A stretch of DNA of 42,756 nt from Bacteroidales bacterium. GTDB taxonomy: Bacteria > Bacteroidota > Bacteroidia > Bacteroidales > F082. Shown here in pieces: positions 25,303 to 33,442 of the stretch (position 1 is the first letter of the stretch; every line of letters starts with the position of its first letter). Position numbers and translations under genes: made by a program. The DNA lies in contig JAEEQP010000029.1 in the NCBI GenBank assembly GCA_016285355.1, forward strand, positions 1 to 42,756, given 5' to 3'. The notes under the pieces are model-generated. The model saw nothing but the letters and a program-made list of their open reading frames with translations. It searched no databases and was not told the DNA's origin.

Positions 25303-25670
25303 CAGCCGATTTTTTGCTTAGGCATTGCCACTGTCGATTGCTGTCCCATGACACACTTGCCGGTAAACTGGGCTCCCACTTCGATGAGAAGCTGCTTCGT
25401 GTTCAGGTCGACTTCCACCCTCGAGGTCGATTTCAAGGCGGTCAACTCCTCGGTATTGATTGTTCCCTTCACCACGCCTGCAATTTCAGCTTGCTTGCAG
25501 TTCAGGTCGCCTTCGATGACTCCAGTCTGTCCGACAGAAATCTTTCCGTTCGATTTCAATGAACCAATCAAACGGCCGTCAACGCGGATGTCGCCGTTCG
25601 ACTCGATGTCGCCCTTGAAAGTGGTGCCGTTACCGATGAGGTTCCGTGCAGCTGATTCCATTATAGCCAT
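25302..25670 (-). CDS. Bactofilin
   Basis: This 122-residue protein has a central beta-helix of repeating G-x-I-x-x-x-G-x-I-x-x-x units ([53 protein letters not shown]), with short unstructured ends. This is the bactofilin (DUF583/CcmA) family, which forms nucleotide-independent filaments that position wall or surface machinery. The start at 25670 is used; ATG 25661 is possible. It sits 11 bp after porW. Confidence 0.92.
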   Translation of the reverse strand: MAIMESAARNLIGNGTTFKGDIESNGDIRVDGRLIGSLKSNGKISVGQTGVIEGDLNCKQAEIAGVVKGTINTEELTALKSTSRVEVDLNTKQLLIEVGAQFTGKCVMGQQSTVAMPKQKIG

Positions 25671-25681
25671 AATACTTCGTT

Positions 25682-28348
25682 TTAGTTGTTGTTGGATTCT
25701 ATGAATTGTATGTATTCGTCCAAATCCTTGGACTGATAAAAGACTGGATAGTTCTTGATAGAGATGGGTTTAATCTTGTACTTCGTCGTGTCAATGCCGC
25801 CGAAGACATAATCGGTGAGGAACATGGAAGTGATATAGTCAGCAGCCGCGCTCTCATTCTCGAAGTTCCCGATGGTGACAAGGGTGCGGTCGTCGTCAAG
25901 GATGACGCTCTTGACGGTGAATGTCTTCGTCCTGTGTTCCTTCTTGTTGAAGTCGCTGATACGCACCTTCAAAGGCTCGACACGAACCATTTTGGAGTCA
26001 CACACAATCATGACGAAATGCTCTGTGTTGGGCTCATAAGAATAAGGTGATTCCTTCTTCACCTCGGGTTTCTCGCCGCCTTCCTTGTCGATTTCGGTCA
26101 GCACCAAGCCCAAATGATACTCTTCGTTGATGTTGGTGAGCACCTGACGCGCGTAGGGCGTAATGCTGCTGTTGGGATAGGTCCTTACTAAATCATAGAG
26201 GGCGAAAGCCATGGTGTCAATCGAGACAAGACGTCCCTGGGCTACGGCATGAAGGAACGCGAAACGAGGTATCAGCGCGGTATCGGCTTCATAGAGCTGC
26301 ATGGCACGTTCGGCGTTCATCTTCACACGGTAATACTGCCCTTGCTCGAAGGCCTCGTAAGTCTTGGAATAAAAGTCGGACGAGGCTCTCTCCTGCTCCT
26401 GCAACTTCTTGAAATACTCCGGGTCGTTGATGAACTGGGCATAACTTGAAGTGGGATACTTGTCGAAAATCTTACCCTTGTAAACCAAAGACTGTTCCTC
26501 ATGGTTGAGGTCCTTATGCATTTTATAAAGGGCATACCAAGTAGGTAATTCCTTCTCGTTATTTGGATAGCGCGTGTCGAGTTGTTCGTATGCTTCGATG
26601 GAACGCGGCAGGTCGTTGAGGCGGTCCATGTAGAGGAAACCCAAATGATAGAGACCGTCGGCGATGAGCGAGTCGCACACCTCCTTCTGGTCCATGGTGA
26701 AAGGCAGGTCTTGCAGGTAATATCCCCTGTCGTGGTTGGTGTAGTTGACGTTCACCGAATCTTTCTTGGCTTCCTCGCCTTCGAGTTCGTCGTCATCGTC
26801 GCCGCCGTTGAAGGCCATCTCGAGGCTGCGTTTGTCGCTGATGTGCCAGTTGTCTTCTAACTTTCGCATACCCCATTTTCGGGTAAACTCAGTAATACCT
26901 TTCGAGACCGCCGTCTGGTTGTAGAAATACCATGAGGCAGCCGAATTGTTGTTGGTCGGTTCGGAAGTCTTCTCCTTCTCATCCCCTCCTACCGTTGAGC
27001 CCATCAGTGCCAATTGTTCCTCATACTCGCGCTGTTCTCTTTCAAACTCCTCTTGTTCGATGACTTGGGCAATAATCTTGTCGATGAGCTTATTTCTTGA
27101 AACCGAATCCATGGCGACCACGCGCAGCAAACTGTCCTGGTCGTGAACGACGCTGGCATACATCACCAACTCGTTCAGGGTCTGGGAGATGTTCATGATG
27201 CTGTCGTAGCCTTCATACTCGCGGTTCATGCTGGTGACGGCAGTGTCGTAGTAGGCCTGAGCCAATTCGTACTGGTTGCGTTCAAAGAGCATGGAAGCCA
27301 CCTTCAGCGACGACTGCATCCTTTGAATCTGGTTGTCCTTATAAGCCTCCACCGACCTGCGCAAATACCTGATGGCCTTGGCCTCATCGCCTTCGCGGAG
27401 TGCCAACTCGGCCATGGCGTAATAAATGCGGTCGTTATAATCCTCGTTGTTGGGGTCGCGGAGCATCTTGTTCAACATCTTGTAAAGTGCATCGGCATTG
27501 TCGGCAGTGCCCACTTTCGCCATGTTCATCCTCGACTCAAAAACCATTTCGTAAACAGGATTCCTCTTGATGACCTTCTTGAACTGTGCCGTGGCGCGTT
27601 GCGAGTCGCCCTGCAACATGTAAATCTGTCCCAGAATGAACATGGCGCGGGTGCGTTGGTCGCGGTCCTTGCTCATCAGGATGCCGTTTTTCAGGTATCT
27701 GACCGCGTTGTTGTAATCCTTCACCGCGATATAATAGTCCGCAATAGTGAAATCCATGTTGCGCTGCAATTCCTTGGGCGGTTTGCTCAAGCCCGCAGCC
27801 TTGGCCTGCAACTGCTCAATCATAGCCACCGCCTTGGGATATTCTTCGGTCTGGATGTATGTCTTGATCAGCCACATATTGGCCACGTAGGCGATGTCGT
27901 TATAGCCGAATTCTGTGGCCACAAAATCGAATGTACGCTTGGCCGGAATATAGTCGTGCTTATAGAAATGCGCCTTACCCATGACGAGATAAGCGTCATC
28001 AATCCACTTCACGCGCTCGCGGTTGCCAAACACCATGGAATGCTTCTGCACGCAGATGGAGGTCTTCTCCAAGGCGCGGTCCATCGTTGAATTCATCGAC
28101 ATGCCGTCCTGCTTGGTTCCGTAATTGTAAACTCGCAGCACCTTCGAGTAATCGTCCTTCACCGTGGTCCGCAGCTGCTTGTCGCCGTCGCTCAAACTCT
28201 TTTCTCCGTTCCAATAGACGTTGTAATGACTCGTCAGGTTATGAAACATACGACGTGTCACCGTGTTCTTTTTGGTGGAACAGCCGCTCAAAAGCAGCAG
28301 TCCAAGAACAAAGCCTACCGTCAGTATTATATGGGTCTTTCTTTGCAC
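25682..28348 (-). CDS. porW: PorW/SprE-type TPR lipoprotein (type IX secretion/gliding)
   Basis: This 888-residue lipoprotein starts at a GTG at 28348 (no suitable ATG is near). The signal peptide ends in LSGC, followed by STKKNTVTRRMFHNLTSHYN, the conserved start of PorW/SprE. Many TPR-like helical repeats follow (residues about 60-420 and 560-760), with a long acidic linker between (DDDDELEGEEAKK). A small C-terminal domain resembles SPOR-like repeats (DRTLVTIGNFENESAAADYI). PorW links the outer-membrane translocon to the PorKLMN motor in type IX secretion. No other T9SS gene is visible in this window. Confidence 0.85.
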   Translation of the reverse strand: MQRKTHIILTVGFVLGLLLLSGCSTKKNTVTRRMFHNLTSHYNVYWNGEKSLSDGDKQLRTTVKDDYSKVLRVYNYGTKQDGMSMNSTMDRALEKTSICVQKHSMVFGNRERVKWIDDAYLVMGKAHFYKHDYIPAKRTFDFVATEFGYNDIAYVANMWLIKTYIQTEEYPKAVAMIEQLQAKAAGLSKPPKELQRNMDFTIADYYIAVKDYNNAVRYLKNGILMSKDRDQRTRAMFILGQIYMLQGDSQRATAQFKKVIKRNPVYEMVFESRMNMAKVGTADNADALYKMLNKMLRDPNNEDYNDRIYYAMAELALREGDEAKAIRYLRRSVEAYKDNQIQRMQSSLKVASMLFERNQYELAQAYYDTAVTSMNREYEGYDSIMNISQTLNELVMYASVVHDQDSLLRVVAMDSVSRNKLIDKIIAQVIEQEEFEREQREYEEQLALMGSTVGGDEKEKTSEPTNNNSAASWYFYNQTAVSKGITEFTRKWGMRKLEDNWHISDKRSLEMAFNGGDDDDELEGEEAKKDSVNVNYTNHDRGYYLQDLPFTMDQKEVCDSLIADGLYHLGFLYMDRLNDLPRSIEAYEQLDTRYPNNEKELPTWYALYKMHKDLNHEEQSLVYKGKIFDKYPTSSYAQFINDPEYFKKLQEQERASSDFYSKTYEAFEQGQYYRVKMNAERAMQLYEADTALIPRFAFLHAVAQGRLVSIDTMAFALYDLVRTYPNSSITPYARQVLTNINEEYHLGLVLTEIDKEGGEKPEVKKESPYSYEPNTEHFVMIVCDSKMVRVEPLKVRISDFNKKEHRTKTFTVKSVILDDDRTLVTIGNFENESAAADYITSMFLTDYVFGGIDTTKYKIKPISIKNYPVFYQSKDLDEYIQFIESNNN

Positions 28349-28410
28349 TTTGTTTCGTTTTAAACAATAACTCGATTACGCCCCGATTATTTCAATGCCG
28401 AAAAGAAAAG

Positions 28411-29712
28411 TCAATAACGCAATCCGTACCATTTCCTTGCCTCCATGAGCAGCACCGTATCCGAAGGATTCACCAACGCCGATTTCATCTGCAAGGCCAA
28501 GCTGTCGTTGGTGTTTTTGAACTCAGTGAGCAAAAGCCTATCGAAATCGGCGACACGGCTATTTTCAATGCCTATCCGTTGGTTTTCAATAGCCTGTGCA
28601 GCCTTTGCCTTATACTCTTCCATGCGGAAATATTTCATCAGGTTGTCGACATACCTCAAACTGTCCTCCGACCAATCCACCGCGACCGGCTCAGTGAGCG
28701 AGGTCAGCGCATATTTCTCGCAAAGCTCGGGCAGTTCGGCTTGCATGTCTTCGATTTGATGGGCAAAGTCGACAGCCAACCTTTCGGCACGCTCCTTCTC
28801 CACATTCGTCTTGATTTTGGGCACATAGATAAAGCATAACAACCCAACGATGACCACCACAGCGGCGAAGAGGACGATTTTCACCACGGAACGCCCTTTG
28901 CCCACTGCCGACCTCACCTCGGAAATCGTGTCAAAGCGCTGTTCTTTCGAGAACTGGGTGCAATGCGTGGCCGTGGCGTTATACTGGCGCGTGATGTTGC
29001 GTTCGCCGATAAACTCCATGATTTTGCCCAAGGAATAGATGTCGGCACGCGAGTCGAAGTCCTCGCCCTTGATGATTTCGGGGGCCACAAACTCCATCTC
29101 CTTGATGAGCAACTCGCGGTCGGCCTCCTGTTTTGTTTCCGGAATGCCGATGTCAATCAGTTTGATGTGATAATCGTTGCTGGTGACCATCACATTTTCG
29201 GGCTTCAGGTTGCTGTGTACGATGCGGTTGCGATGCAGATATTGCAGTCCGTCGCACATCTCGACCAAGATACTCTTCACCTGTTTCTCCGAAAGGGTGC
29301 CCACGCGTACATGCTCAGCCAAAGTCTTTCCCTCGATAAACTCAAAGACGATGCAATCGCCTAAGCCTTGGATGTTGACAAAATCGAGGGCCTTTCTGAC
29401 ATACTTGCTGTCGAGCATGCTGGTGGTTTCGTACTCCTGACGCAGCGAAGCCCTGCAAGCCGCATCGTGGACGCATTCGGGCTTCAAGGCCTTCAAAACG
29501 ATCCTCTTACCGCTGCTGCGGGCCGTGAACACGCGGCTGTTGCCGTAGCGCGAAGTATAAAGCGGCTTGATTTCGGTATAGTCCTTGGATTGGATAGTTT
29601 CTTCCCTTTTAGGCTGGTTCTCATTCCTGTCGTGGGCAGCCGTCTCGGCTTGATTCTGTCCCAAAACGCCTTCATTTGCAGGCTCGTTATTCGAAAAGTT
29701 GTTTTCTGACAT
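28411..29712 (-). CDS. Transmembrane Ser/Thr-kinase-like protein, probable pseudokinase
   Basis: The protein has 433 residues from the ATG at 29712; the TTG two codons earlier was rejected. A disordered N-terminus of ~45 residues precedes a kinase fold: VLK (Lys74), the C-helix Glu in LRQEYET, the catalytic loop IVHSNLKPENV, the metal site LIDIG, then VAPE and DIYSLG. The catalytic loop reads HSN where active kinases have HRD, so the base is Asn168. DFG is DIG, and the glycine-rich loop is degenerate. One membrane helix (about 279-297) leads to a ~130-residue periplasmic helical part. It heads the porW gene cluster with a good promoter. A signalling scaffold rather than an active kinase is likely. 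Confidence 0.85.
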   Translation of the reverse strand: MSENNFSNNEPANEGVLGQNQAETAAHDRNENQPKREETIQSKDYTEIKPLYTSRYGNSRVFTARSSGKRIVLKALKPECVHDAACRASLRQEYETTSMLDSKYVRKALDFVNIQGLGDCIVFEFIEGKTLAEHVRVGTLSEKQVKSILVEMCDGLQYLHRNRIVHSNLKPENVMVTSNDYHIKLIDIGIPETKQEADRELLIKEMEFVAPEIIKGEDFDSRADIYSLGKIMEFIGERNITRQYNATATHCTQFSKEQRFDTISEVRSAVGKGRSVVKIVLFAAVVVIVGLLCFIYVPKIKTNVEKERAERLAVDFAHQIEDMQAELPELCEKYALTSLTEPVAVDWSEDSLRYVDNLMKYFRMEEYKAKAAQAIENQRIGIENSRVADFDRLLLTEFKNTNDSLALQMKSALVNPSDTVLLMEARKWYGLRY

Positions 29713-29778
29713 CTTCAAATGTATTTAACTCCGTTGAAATGCTCCGCATTCGGCGAAGCCAATCTTTCGATTTGGGTG

Positions 29779-29786
29779 CAAATATA
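29779..29786 (-). promoter_or_regulatory. -7 box of the pseudokinase/porW cluster
   Basis: TATATTTG on the minus strand matches TAnnTTTG. Two TTG words lie 16 and about 22 bp upstream. The leader would be about 60 nt. Confidence 0.6.
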
Positions 29787-29853
29787 GTTCATTTTTCCGA
29801 ACCAATTGCAAAACCGCCTCGGAAAATGATTTTTTGATGAAAAAGTGTACCTT

Positions 29854-30501
29854 TTACTTTACCTCTTCGAGGCTTTTCGTCATCATGATGTCGTTGTTAA
29901 TGAGATAGATTTCGACACTTGAATGAAGCGGCCCTTCGACAGGCTCAGGGACCGCCATGCCGAACCGCTTCAAATTTTTGTACACCGTCTTGATTTCCGA
30001 CCGTGAAATTTTGTGCAGCATGTTCGTCCAAAAGACAAGCACAGTGTAATCTTTTTCTCCTTTGATTTCTGGGAAAACGCCCTGTATGTCTTTAAGGGTG
30101 AGGGTATAGCCCTCCAACGGCACTGTCGTCGCTGGTGGAAACTCGTCAAATTGGTGTTTGTAGTTCCAATTCAGGTTGAAACCCAACGTTGGTGGACAAT
30201 AGCAATTGATATGAAATGAGACTAAGCTACCGCCATGGAAATACATGATTTTCAGCGGCTGGTAGAGGTCTTTCTTTTGCACTGAATCTGCACCGAGTTC
30301 ACTCACTTGCCAGAACTGTGTTTCATTGCAGACCAAAGGCGTAAATTCAAAATCCTTAGGCAGTTTCTTGTAGAATTTCTCGCATTGCTCCGCGTTGTAG
30401 CCATTGATTTCGCGGAAGCCGAAGAGTATGGGAGCTAAGGTGTTGCAACTGGGAAGCGAGAGCAAAAGCCCAAACAGTAATAATATCCTTTGTTTCTTCA
30501 T
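29854..30501 (-). CDS. Lipoprotein of unknown function carrying a translated repeat
   Basis: This 215-residue lipoprotein has a signal peptide ending in lipobox LPSC (then NTLAP). The mature part contains FEFTPLVCNETQFWQV, FHINCYCPP and a C-terminal stretch YTVLVFWTNMLHK. I do not recognise the family. Near the C-terminus, the residues AVPEPVEGPL are encoded by a copy of the intergenic CCCTTCGACAGGCTCAGGGA repeat, so this part was probably inserted and later tolerated. A palindromic repeat element lies upstream. Confidence 0.72.
   Translation of the reverse strand: MKKQRILLLFGLLLSLPSCNTLAPILFGFREINGYNAEQCEKFYKKLPKDFEFTPLVCNETQFWQVSELGADSVQKKDLYQPLKIMYFHGGSLVSFHINCYCPPTLGFNLNWNYKHQFDEFPPATTVPLEGYTLTLKDIQGVFPEIKGEKDYTVLVFWTNMLHKISRSEIKTVYKNLKRFGMAVPEPVEGPLHSSVEIYLINNDIMMTKSLEEVK
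29932..29951. repeat. CCCTTCGACAGGCTCAGGGA repeat inside a coding sequence
   Basis: This is identical to the 20-mer at 24640-24659 between folE and fabD. Here it is read in frame as PEPVEG within the lipoprotein gene. The repeat word is known from many Bacteroidetes and other genomes. Confidence 0.85.
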
Positions 30502-30517
30502 AATTCAGTATTTGTCA

Positions 30518-30634
30518 GGAACTTTTGAAGGCATAGATTCCACCTTACCGCCTCCTATGTCATTCCTCGCAGAGCCATGTGCGAATGGAATCTATAGGAG
30601 GCTTGACTTGGAATGACATGCCTTCAAAAGTTCC
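30518..30634. repeat. 117-bp palindromic element with perfect 17-bp ends
   Basis: GGAACTTTTGAAGGCAT (30518-30534) is repeated exactly in reverse complement at 30618-30634. Inside are an outer pair, CATAGATTCC and GGAATGACATG, and an inner unit TATGTCATTCC ... GGAATCTATA (30556-30596). The plan and words match the elements at 21299-21467. It occupies most of the gap between the XRE gene and the downstream lipoprotein gene. Confidence 0.82.
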
Positions 30635-30649
30635 CATGATAAGTCTTTG

Positions 30650-30865
30650 TTATTCAACAAGATCATCTACTCGGTATTCCAGAATATCCCCCGGCGTGCA
30701 TTGCAGCTCGCGGCAGATGGCATCGAGTGTGCTGAGGCGGATGGCCTTGGCCTTGCCTGTCTTGAGGATGGAGAGGTTGGCTTGGGTGAGGCCGATGCGC
30801 TCAGCCAACTCGTTAGAGCGCATCTTACGCTTCGCCAGCATTACGTCTAAGTTCAAGATTATCAT
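30650..30865 (-). CDS. Small XRE-family helix-turn-helix regulator
   Basis: This 71-residue protein is a single Cro/C1-type HTH: MLAKRKMRSNELAERIGLTQ, then the recognition helix NLSILKTGKAKAIR, then LSTLDAICRELQCTPGDILE. It matches the YozG-like regulators that accompany DUF2975 membrane proteins, here the upstream gene. In such pairs the two genes are normally adjacent or overlapping. Here a 139-bp palindromic element separates them. Confidence 0.88.
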   Translation of the reverse strand: MIILNLDVMLAKRKMRSNELAERIGLTQANLSILKTGKAKAIRLSTLDAICRELQCTPGDILEYRVDDLVE

Positions 30866-30881
30866 AAGCGGTCGTTTTTTA

Positions 30882-31020
30882 TCACAAAACCTTCAAAAAA
30901 AGGCAAAACTTCAAAAAAACCAAAAGTGGCGGCTGCACAACCGTGCGCCGCCAGAAGCCGCCGGTTGGCAGGCTTCCCTACACCAAGCAAATGGTTTTGC
31001 AGGTTTTGTAGGTTTTGTGA
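30882..31020. repeat. 139-bp palindromic, MITE-like element between a DUF2975 gene and its HTH partner
   Basis: TCACAAAACCT (30882-30892) is repeated in reverse complement at 31010-31020. Inside, GGCGGC and GCCGCC form a GC-rich hairpin (about 30928-30953), followed by a second one (AAGCC ... GGCTT). The right side also has three ~9-bp GGTTTTGnA tandem words. It differs in sequence from the other palindromic elements in the window. Confidence 0.75.
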
Positions 31021-31025
31021 CATAA

Positions 31026-31502
31026 TCAGATGGTTAGGTTGTTTTCCTCCACCGCGTCGGCGGCCACTTTGTACATGAAGGCGAAGAAGAGCAGGAAGAA
31101 GGGCGTGACGAAGTTGGAAGACTGCAATTGGAAAAACACATTATCTTTCCATAGAATCTGGAGATTCCAAAAACCCAAAAGATAAACGAAGTCAGCCAAT
31201 GCAATCCAAAACATTAGTTTCACATTACTTTTTGGGAAAGGTGTGCATTCTCGAAATCCCTTAAAAGTATTAAGGATAGCTTTAACACATAAAACAATCA
31301 TTGTAATCGTACCCAATAAATAACTGACGAAGACAATAATTCTCATCGTCGTATTCACCGACCAATCAACAGGATGCTTAAAAGAGCCTTTCCCTAGTAT
31401 GTCTACAACAAGAAAATTCACCATAGTATAAGCCCAAACAACACAAAAGGCCAAGGCAATATAGCAGCACAGACGGATGTTTTTCAAAGTTTTATCTTTC
31501 AT
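31026..31502 (-). CDS. DUF2975 membrane protein
   Basis: The protein has 158 residues from the ATG at 31502, with four membrane segments: CCYIALAFCVVWAYTMVNFL, IIVFVSYLLGTITMIVLCV, LMFWIALADFVYLLGF and VTPFFLLFFAFMYKVA. The layout is that of DUF2975, whose genes typically sit with a small XRE regulator. Function is unknown; a sensory or regulatory partnership is presumed. The reading frame continues upstream to 31655, but a consensus promoter lies just before the chosen ATG. Confidence 0.85.
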   Translation of the reverse strand: MKDKTLKNIRLCCYIALAFCVVWAYTMVNFLVVDILGKGSFKHPVDWSVNTTMRIIVFVSYLLGTITMIVLCVKAILNTFKGFRECTPFPKSNVKLMFWIALADFVYLLGFWNLQILWKDNVFFQLQSSNFVTPFFLLFFAFMYKVAADAVEENNLTI

Positions 31503-31533
31503 TTTATTGACATTTTCTATTTGAATAATACTG

Positions 31534-31541
31534 CAAAAATA
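31534..31541 (-). promoter_or_regulatory. -7 box of the DUF2975 gene
   Basis: TATTTTTG on the minus strand matches TAnnTTTG. A TTTTG lies about 21 bp upstream. The leader is about 30 nt. This supports the ATG at 31502. Confidence 0.62.
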
Positions 31542-31612
31542 CTGATTAACTAATAATAAACTCAAAAGAGATGCTAAAAACTTTTCGGCATCCTCAGTTG
31601 AAATATTCAAAA

Positions 31613-32206
31613 CTAGTTGACACTGTAATAATCCACAGCAACGGCAGTATAACACCCGGTTTCTTCATCATAATAGGCAACGTATATACCTGATTGTATG
31701 ACGATGGAATCATTTTGGATCTCGATGGGTGATCCGACAACCAAATAACCATCAGCGGTGAAACCATTGTTTTCCGTGGTTGGAATGATAACCAATTTGC
31801 CATCTTCAAAATAGCCCATAGCATTGGCTTGTATGGAAGAATTTTCTTTTTTTCGAATGACCAAACACGTACCTGGCAGATCAGGATCACAAATACCTTC
31901 GCCAACCTTCAAAACCCAAGAGATAACAAAAGGCAGTCCAGCTTCTCTTTCGGCAAACCCACAATCGTTCAATAGCATTTCGCAAGCGTAAGTGTAATCC
32001 TTGAAGGGTTGATTCTCAAAGAAAGCCTTGCCGTCCTCCCAACTTATGGCATCGGACATTTCTGATAGAGTAAGGTCGTTGGGGTCTGCCGTTTGCTGAA
32101 CGGCGGGCGTTTCTTGTTGTGCTGTTTTTTCCTTGCTGCATGCAACGATGGCGACAGCGGCCATTATGAGAGTAACAGATCCCAAAGTGATTTTTAATTT
32201 GTTCAT
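31613..32206 (-). CDS. Lipoprotein of unknown function
   Basis: This 197-residue protein has a lipoprotein signal peptide (MNKLKITLGSVTLIMAAVAI, then VACSKEK). The mature part contains acidic turns and strands (ISWEDGKAFFEN, YACEMLLNDCGF, GTCLVIRKKE, GYLVVGSPIEI), with an unusual number of cysteines for a small lipoprotein. I do not recognise a family. The signal peptide resembles those of the lipoproteins at 32489-33214 and 33956-35107, which suggests an expanded set. The coding DNA is AT-rich. Confidence 0.72.
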   Translation of the reverse strand: MNKLKITLGSVTLIMAAVAIVACSKEKTAQQETPAVQQTADPNDLTLSEMSDAISWEDGKAFFENQPFKDYTYACEMLLNDCGFAEREAGLPFVISWVLKVGEGICDPDLPGTCLVIRKKENSSIQANAMGYFEDGKLVIIPTTENNGFTADGYLVVGSPIEIQNDSIVIQSGIYVAYYDEETGCYTAVAVDYYSVN

Positions 32207-32300
32207 GATGTTTGTTTTCTATTTTTATACAGCTACATATTTTTAATCTCATATTCCATAAAATTGGACCAACCAATTTCATGTTGATATGATTATCGTT

Positions 32301-32483
32301 TTACCTTTGTCTAGAGATTTGGAAATAACCAATTGCTCCAACGACTGGAACTAAAATAATTATTGTCCACCACCAAAACTTGTTTTTCTGCTTTCTTTTG
32401 AAAAGAGAAACAATTGCCCAAATATCAATAGCAAATGTCAAGCCAATCAACGTTATTGTCATCCATGTCATAGAATTCTCCAT
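32301..32483 (-). CDS. Small PLDc_N-like membrane protein
   Basis: This 60-residue protein has two membrane helices: ITLIGLTFAIDIWAIVSLF and WWWTIIILVPVVGAIGYF. They are joined by a basic loop (KRKQKNK). The W-x-x-x-I-x-x-P-x-x-G-x-x-x-Y pattern is the PLDc_N (phospholipase D-nuclease N-terminal) motif found in many tiny membrane proteins. The frame is open further upstream, but the ATG at 32483 lies 5 bp after the stop of the Cys-rich lipoprotein gene, so the two are probably one operon. Confidence 0.68.
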   Translation of the reverse strand: MENSMTWMTITLIGLTFAIDIWAIVSLFKRKQKNKFWWWTIIILVPVVGAIGYFQISRQR

Positions 32484-32488
32484 AGCTT

Positions 32489-33214
32489 TTATGAGTTTGC
32501 GGGAGAGGCACCTCCTTTCAAATGATGAATAGAACAAGCTAATATAATAGCAGATAGGCAATATTGAGGATAACCAGAGCAGAATAAAGCACAACCAGGA
32601 TCGGTAAAACACGAACCTACTGCTATCATAACACATTCGGCTATATTATTTCCTATAGTGGGACCATAGCAAATAGGTCCATCCACGGAATAAAACGTTG
32701 AGTCTGATGTATTAAATTCGAAAGAAGCCCCAAAATAGCTATTGTTATCATTCTTAACCTCAACAACATAAATTTCATTTTCATTACGTGAAATTGTCGT
32801 AGGCAAGACATATGCCAGCGCTTCGGTTTCCTCATCTATGGTTAATACCAAATAGTCAGATTCCGAACCGATTTGTCTCATACAATACGAGACCAAGTTC
32901 AAGGTATCATCAAAAATTGGAATACTTCCGATGATTTCATATCCATTTGCATCATTCTTTGTTGTCAAAGAAGAAAGATGTTTCATAACACCCTCTTTTT
33001 CTGAATCTGAAACATCATTATAGGATATTTCACACAAAGAACATGTCTGTTGCGATTTTAGCGCATCAGAATTGGCATTTGTACTATCAGAGGATAGGAC
33101 AGCGAATTTGCTATTGTTTGAGGTTTGATTGAACTTTTCCTTGTTGCATGCAATAACAGTTATAGCCACCATAACAAAAGCCAAAGTTCCCATTAAAATT
33201 CTAATTTTTTTCAT
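32489..33214 (-). CDS. Lipoprotein with hydrophobic Cys-rich C-terminus
   Basis: This 241-residue protein has a lipoprotein signal peptide (MKKIRILMGTLAFVMVAITV, then IACNKEK). The middle part is acidic and beta-rich. The last ~60 residues are very different: hydrophobic and glycine-rich, with cysteines in GPICYGPTIGN, NIAECVMIAVGSC, FTDPGCALFCSGYPQYC and IILACSIHH. Such a tail suggests disulfide bonding or membrane insertion. I recognise no family. The gene shares its leader and signal-peptide DNA with the gene at 33956-35107 and is followed by a small PLDc_N-like membrane protein. Confidence 0.75.
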   Translation of the reverse strand: MKKIRILMGTLAFVMVAITVIACNKEKFNQTSNNSKFAVLSSDSTNANSDALKSQQTCSLCEISYNDVSDSEKEGVMKHLSSLTTKNDANGYEIIGSIPIFDDTLNLVSYCMRQIGSESDYLVLTIDEETEALAYVLPTTISRNENEIYVVEVKNDNNSYFGASFEFNTSDSTFYSVDGPICYGPTIGNNIAECVMIAVGSCFTDPGCALFCSGYPQYCLSAIILACSIHHLKGGASPANS

Positions 33215-33253
33215 TTTTGCAATTCCTTTCGTTAATTGATTGATAATTAGTTG
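33136..33253 (-). repeat. Leader and signal-peptide block shared with the gene at 35107 (copy 1)
   Basis: This ~115-bp stretch covers the 5' leader and signal-peptide codons of the Cys-rich lipoprotein gene. It aligns closely with 35029-35144. The 22 bases at 33232-33253 (TTAATTGATTGATAATTAGTTG) are identical to 35123-35144, and the start of the coding region is nearly so. Similarity stops soon after the lipobox. Confidence 0.75.
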
Positions 33254-33395
33254 ATTGTTACTTTTATTTTTCTGATTATTAATGCCTTAATACTGTAAGC
33301 GCATAAGAATTATGTTGAGATGCAATTATTTGTTTGTTGTTTTTTCTATCGATGTTTTTCGATTCCATTGGTTAATTGAACACAATCAAAGGAAA

Positions 33396-33426
33396 CAAGA
33401 CCCGACTTCAATAACATCGGGTCTTG
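33396..33426 (-). terminator. Terminator hairpin after the small lipoprotein gene
   Basis: CAAGACCCGA (33396-33405) pairs perfectly with TCGGGTCTTG (33417-33426), 17 bp past the stop codon on the minus strand. It is followed by GTTTCCTTT, a weak U-tract. Confidence 0.7.
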
Positions 33427-33442
33427 TTGAAAGAAGTATTAA

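Noticed and set aside
27143..28090. 315-codon plus-strand frame inside porW
   Set aside because: It lies opposite a well-supported lipoprotein gene and shows no domain or promoter.
31503..31655. N-terminal extension of the DUF2975 frame
   Set aside because: It would cross a consensus promoter and overlap the end of the preceding lipoprotein gene; ATG 31502 gives four proper membrane helices.
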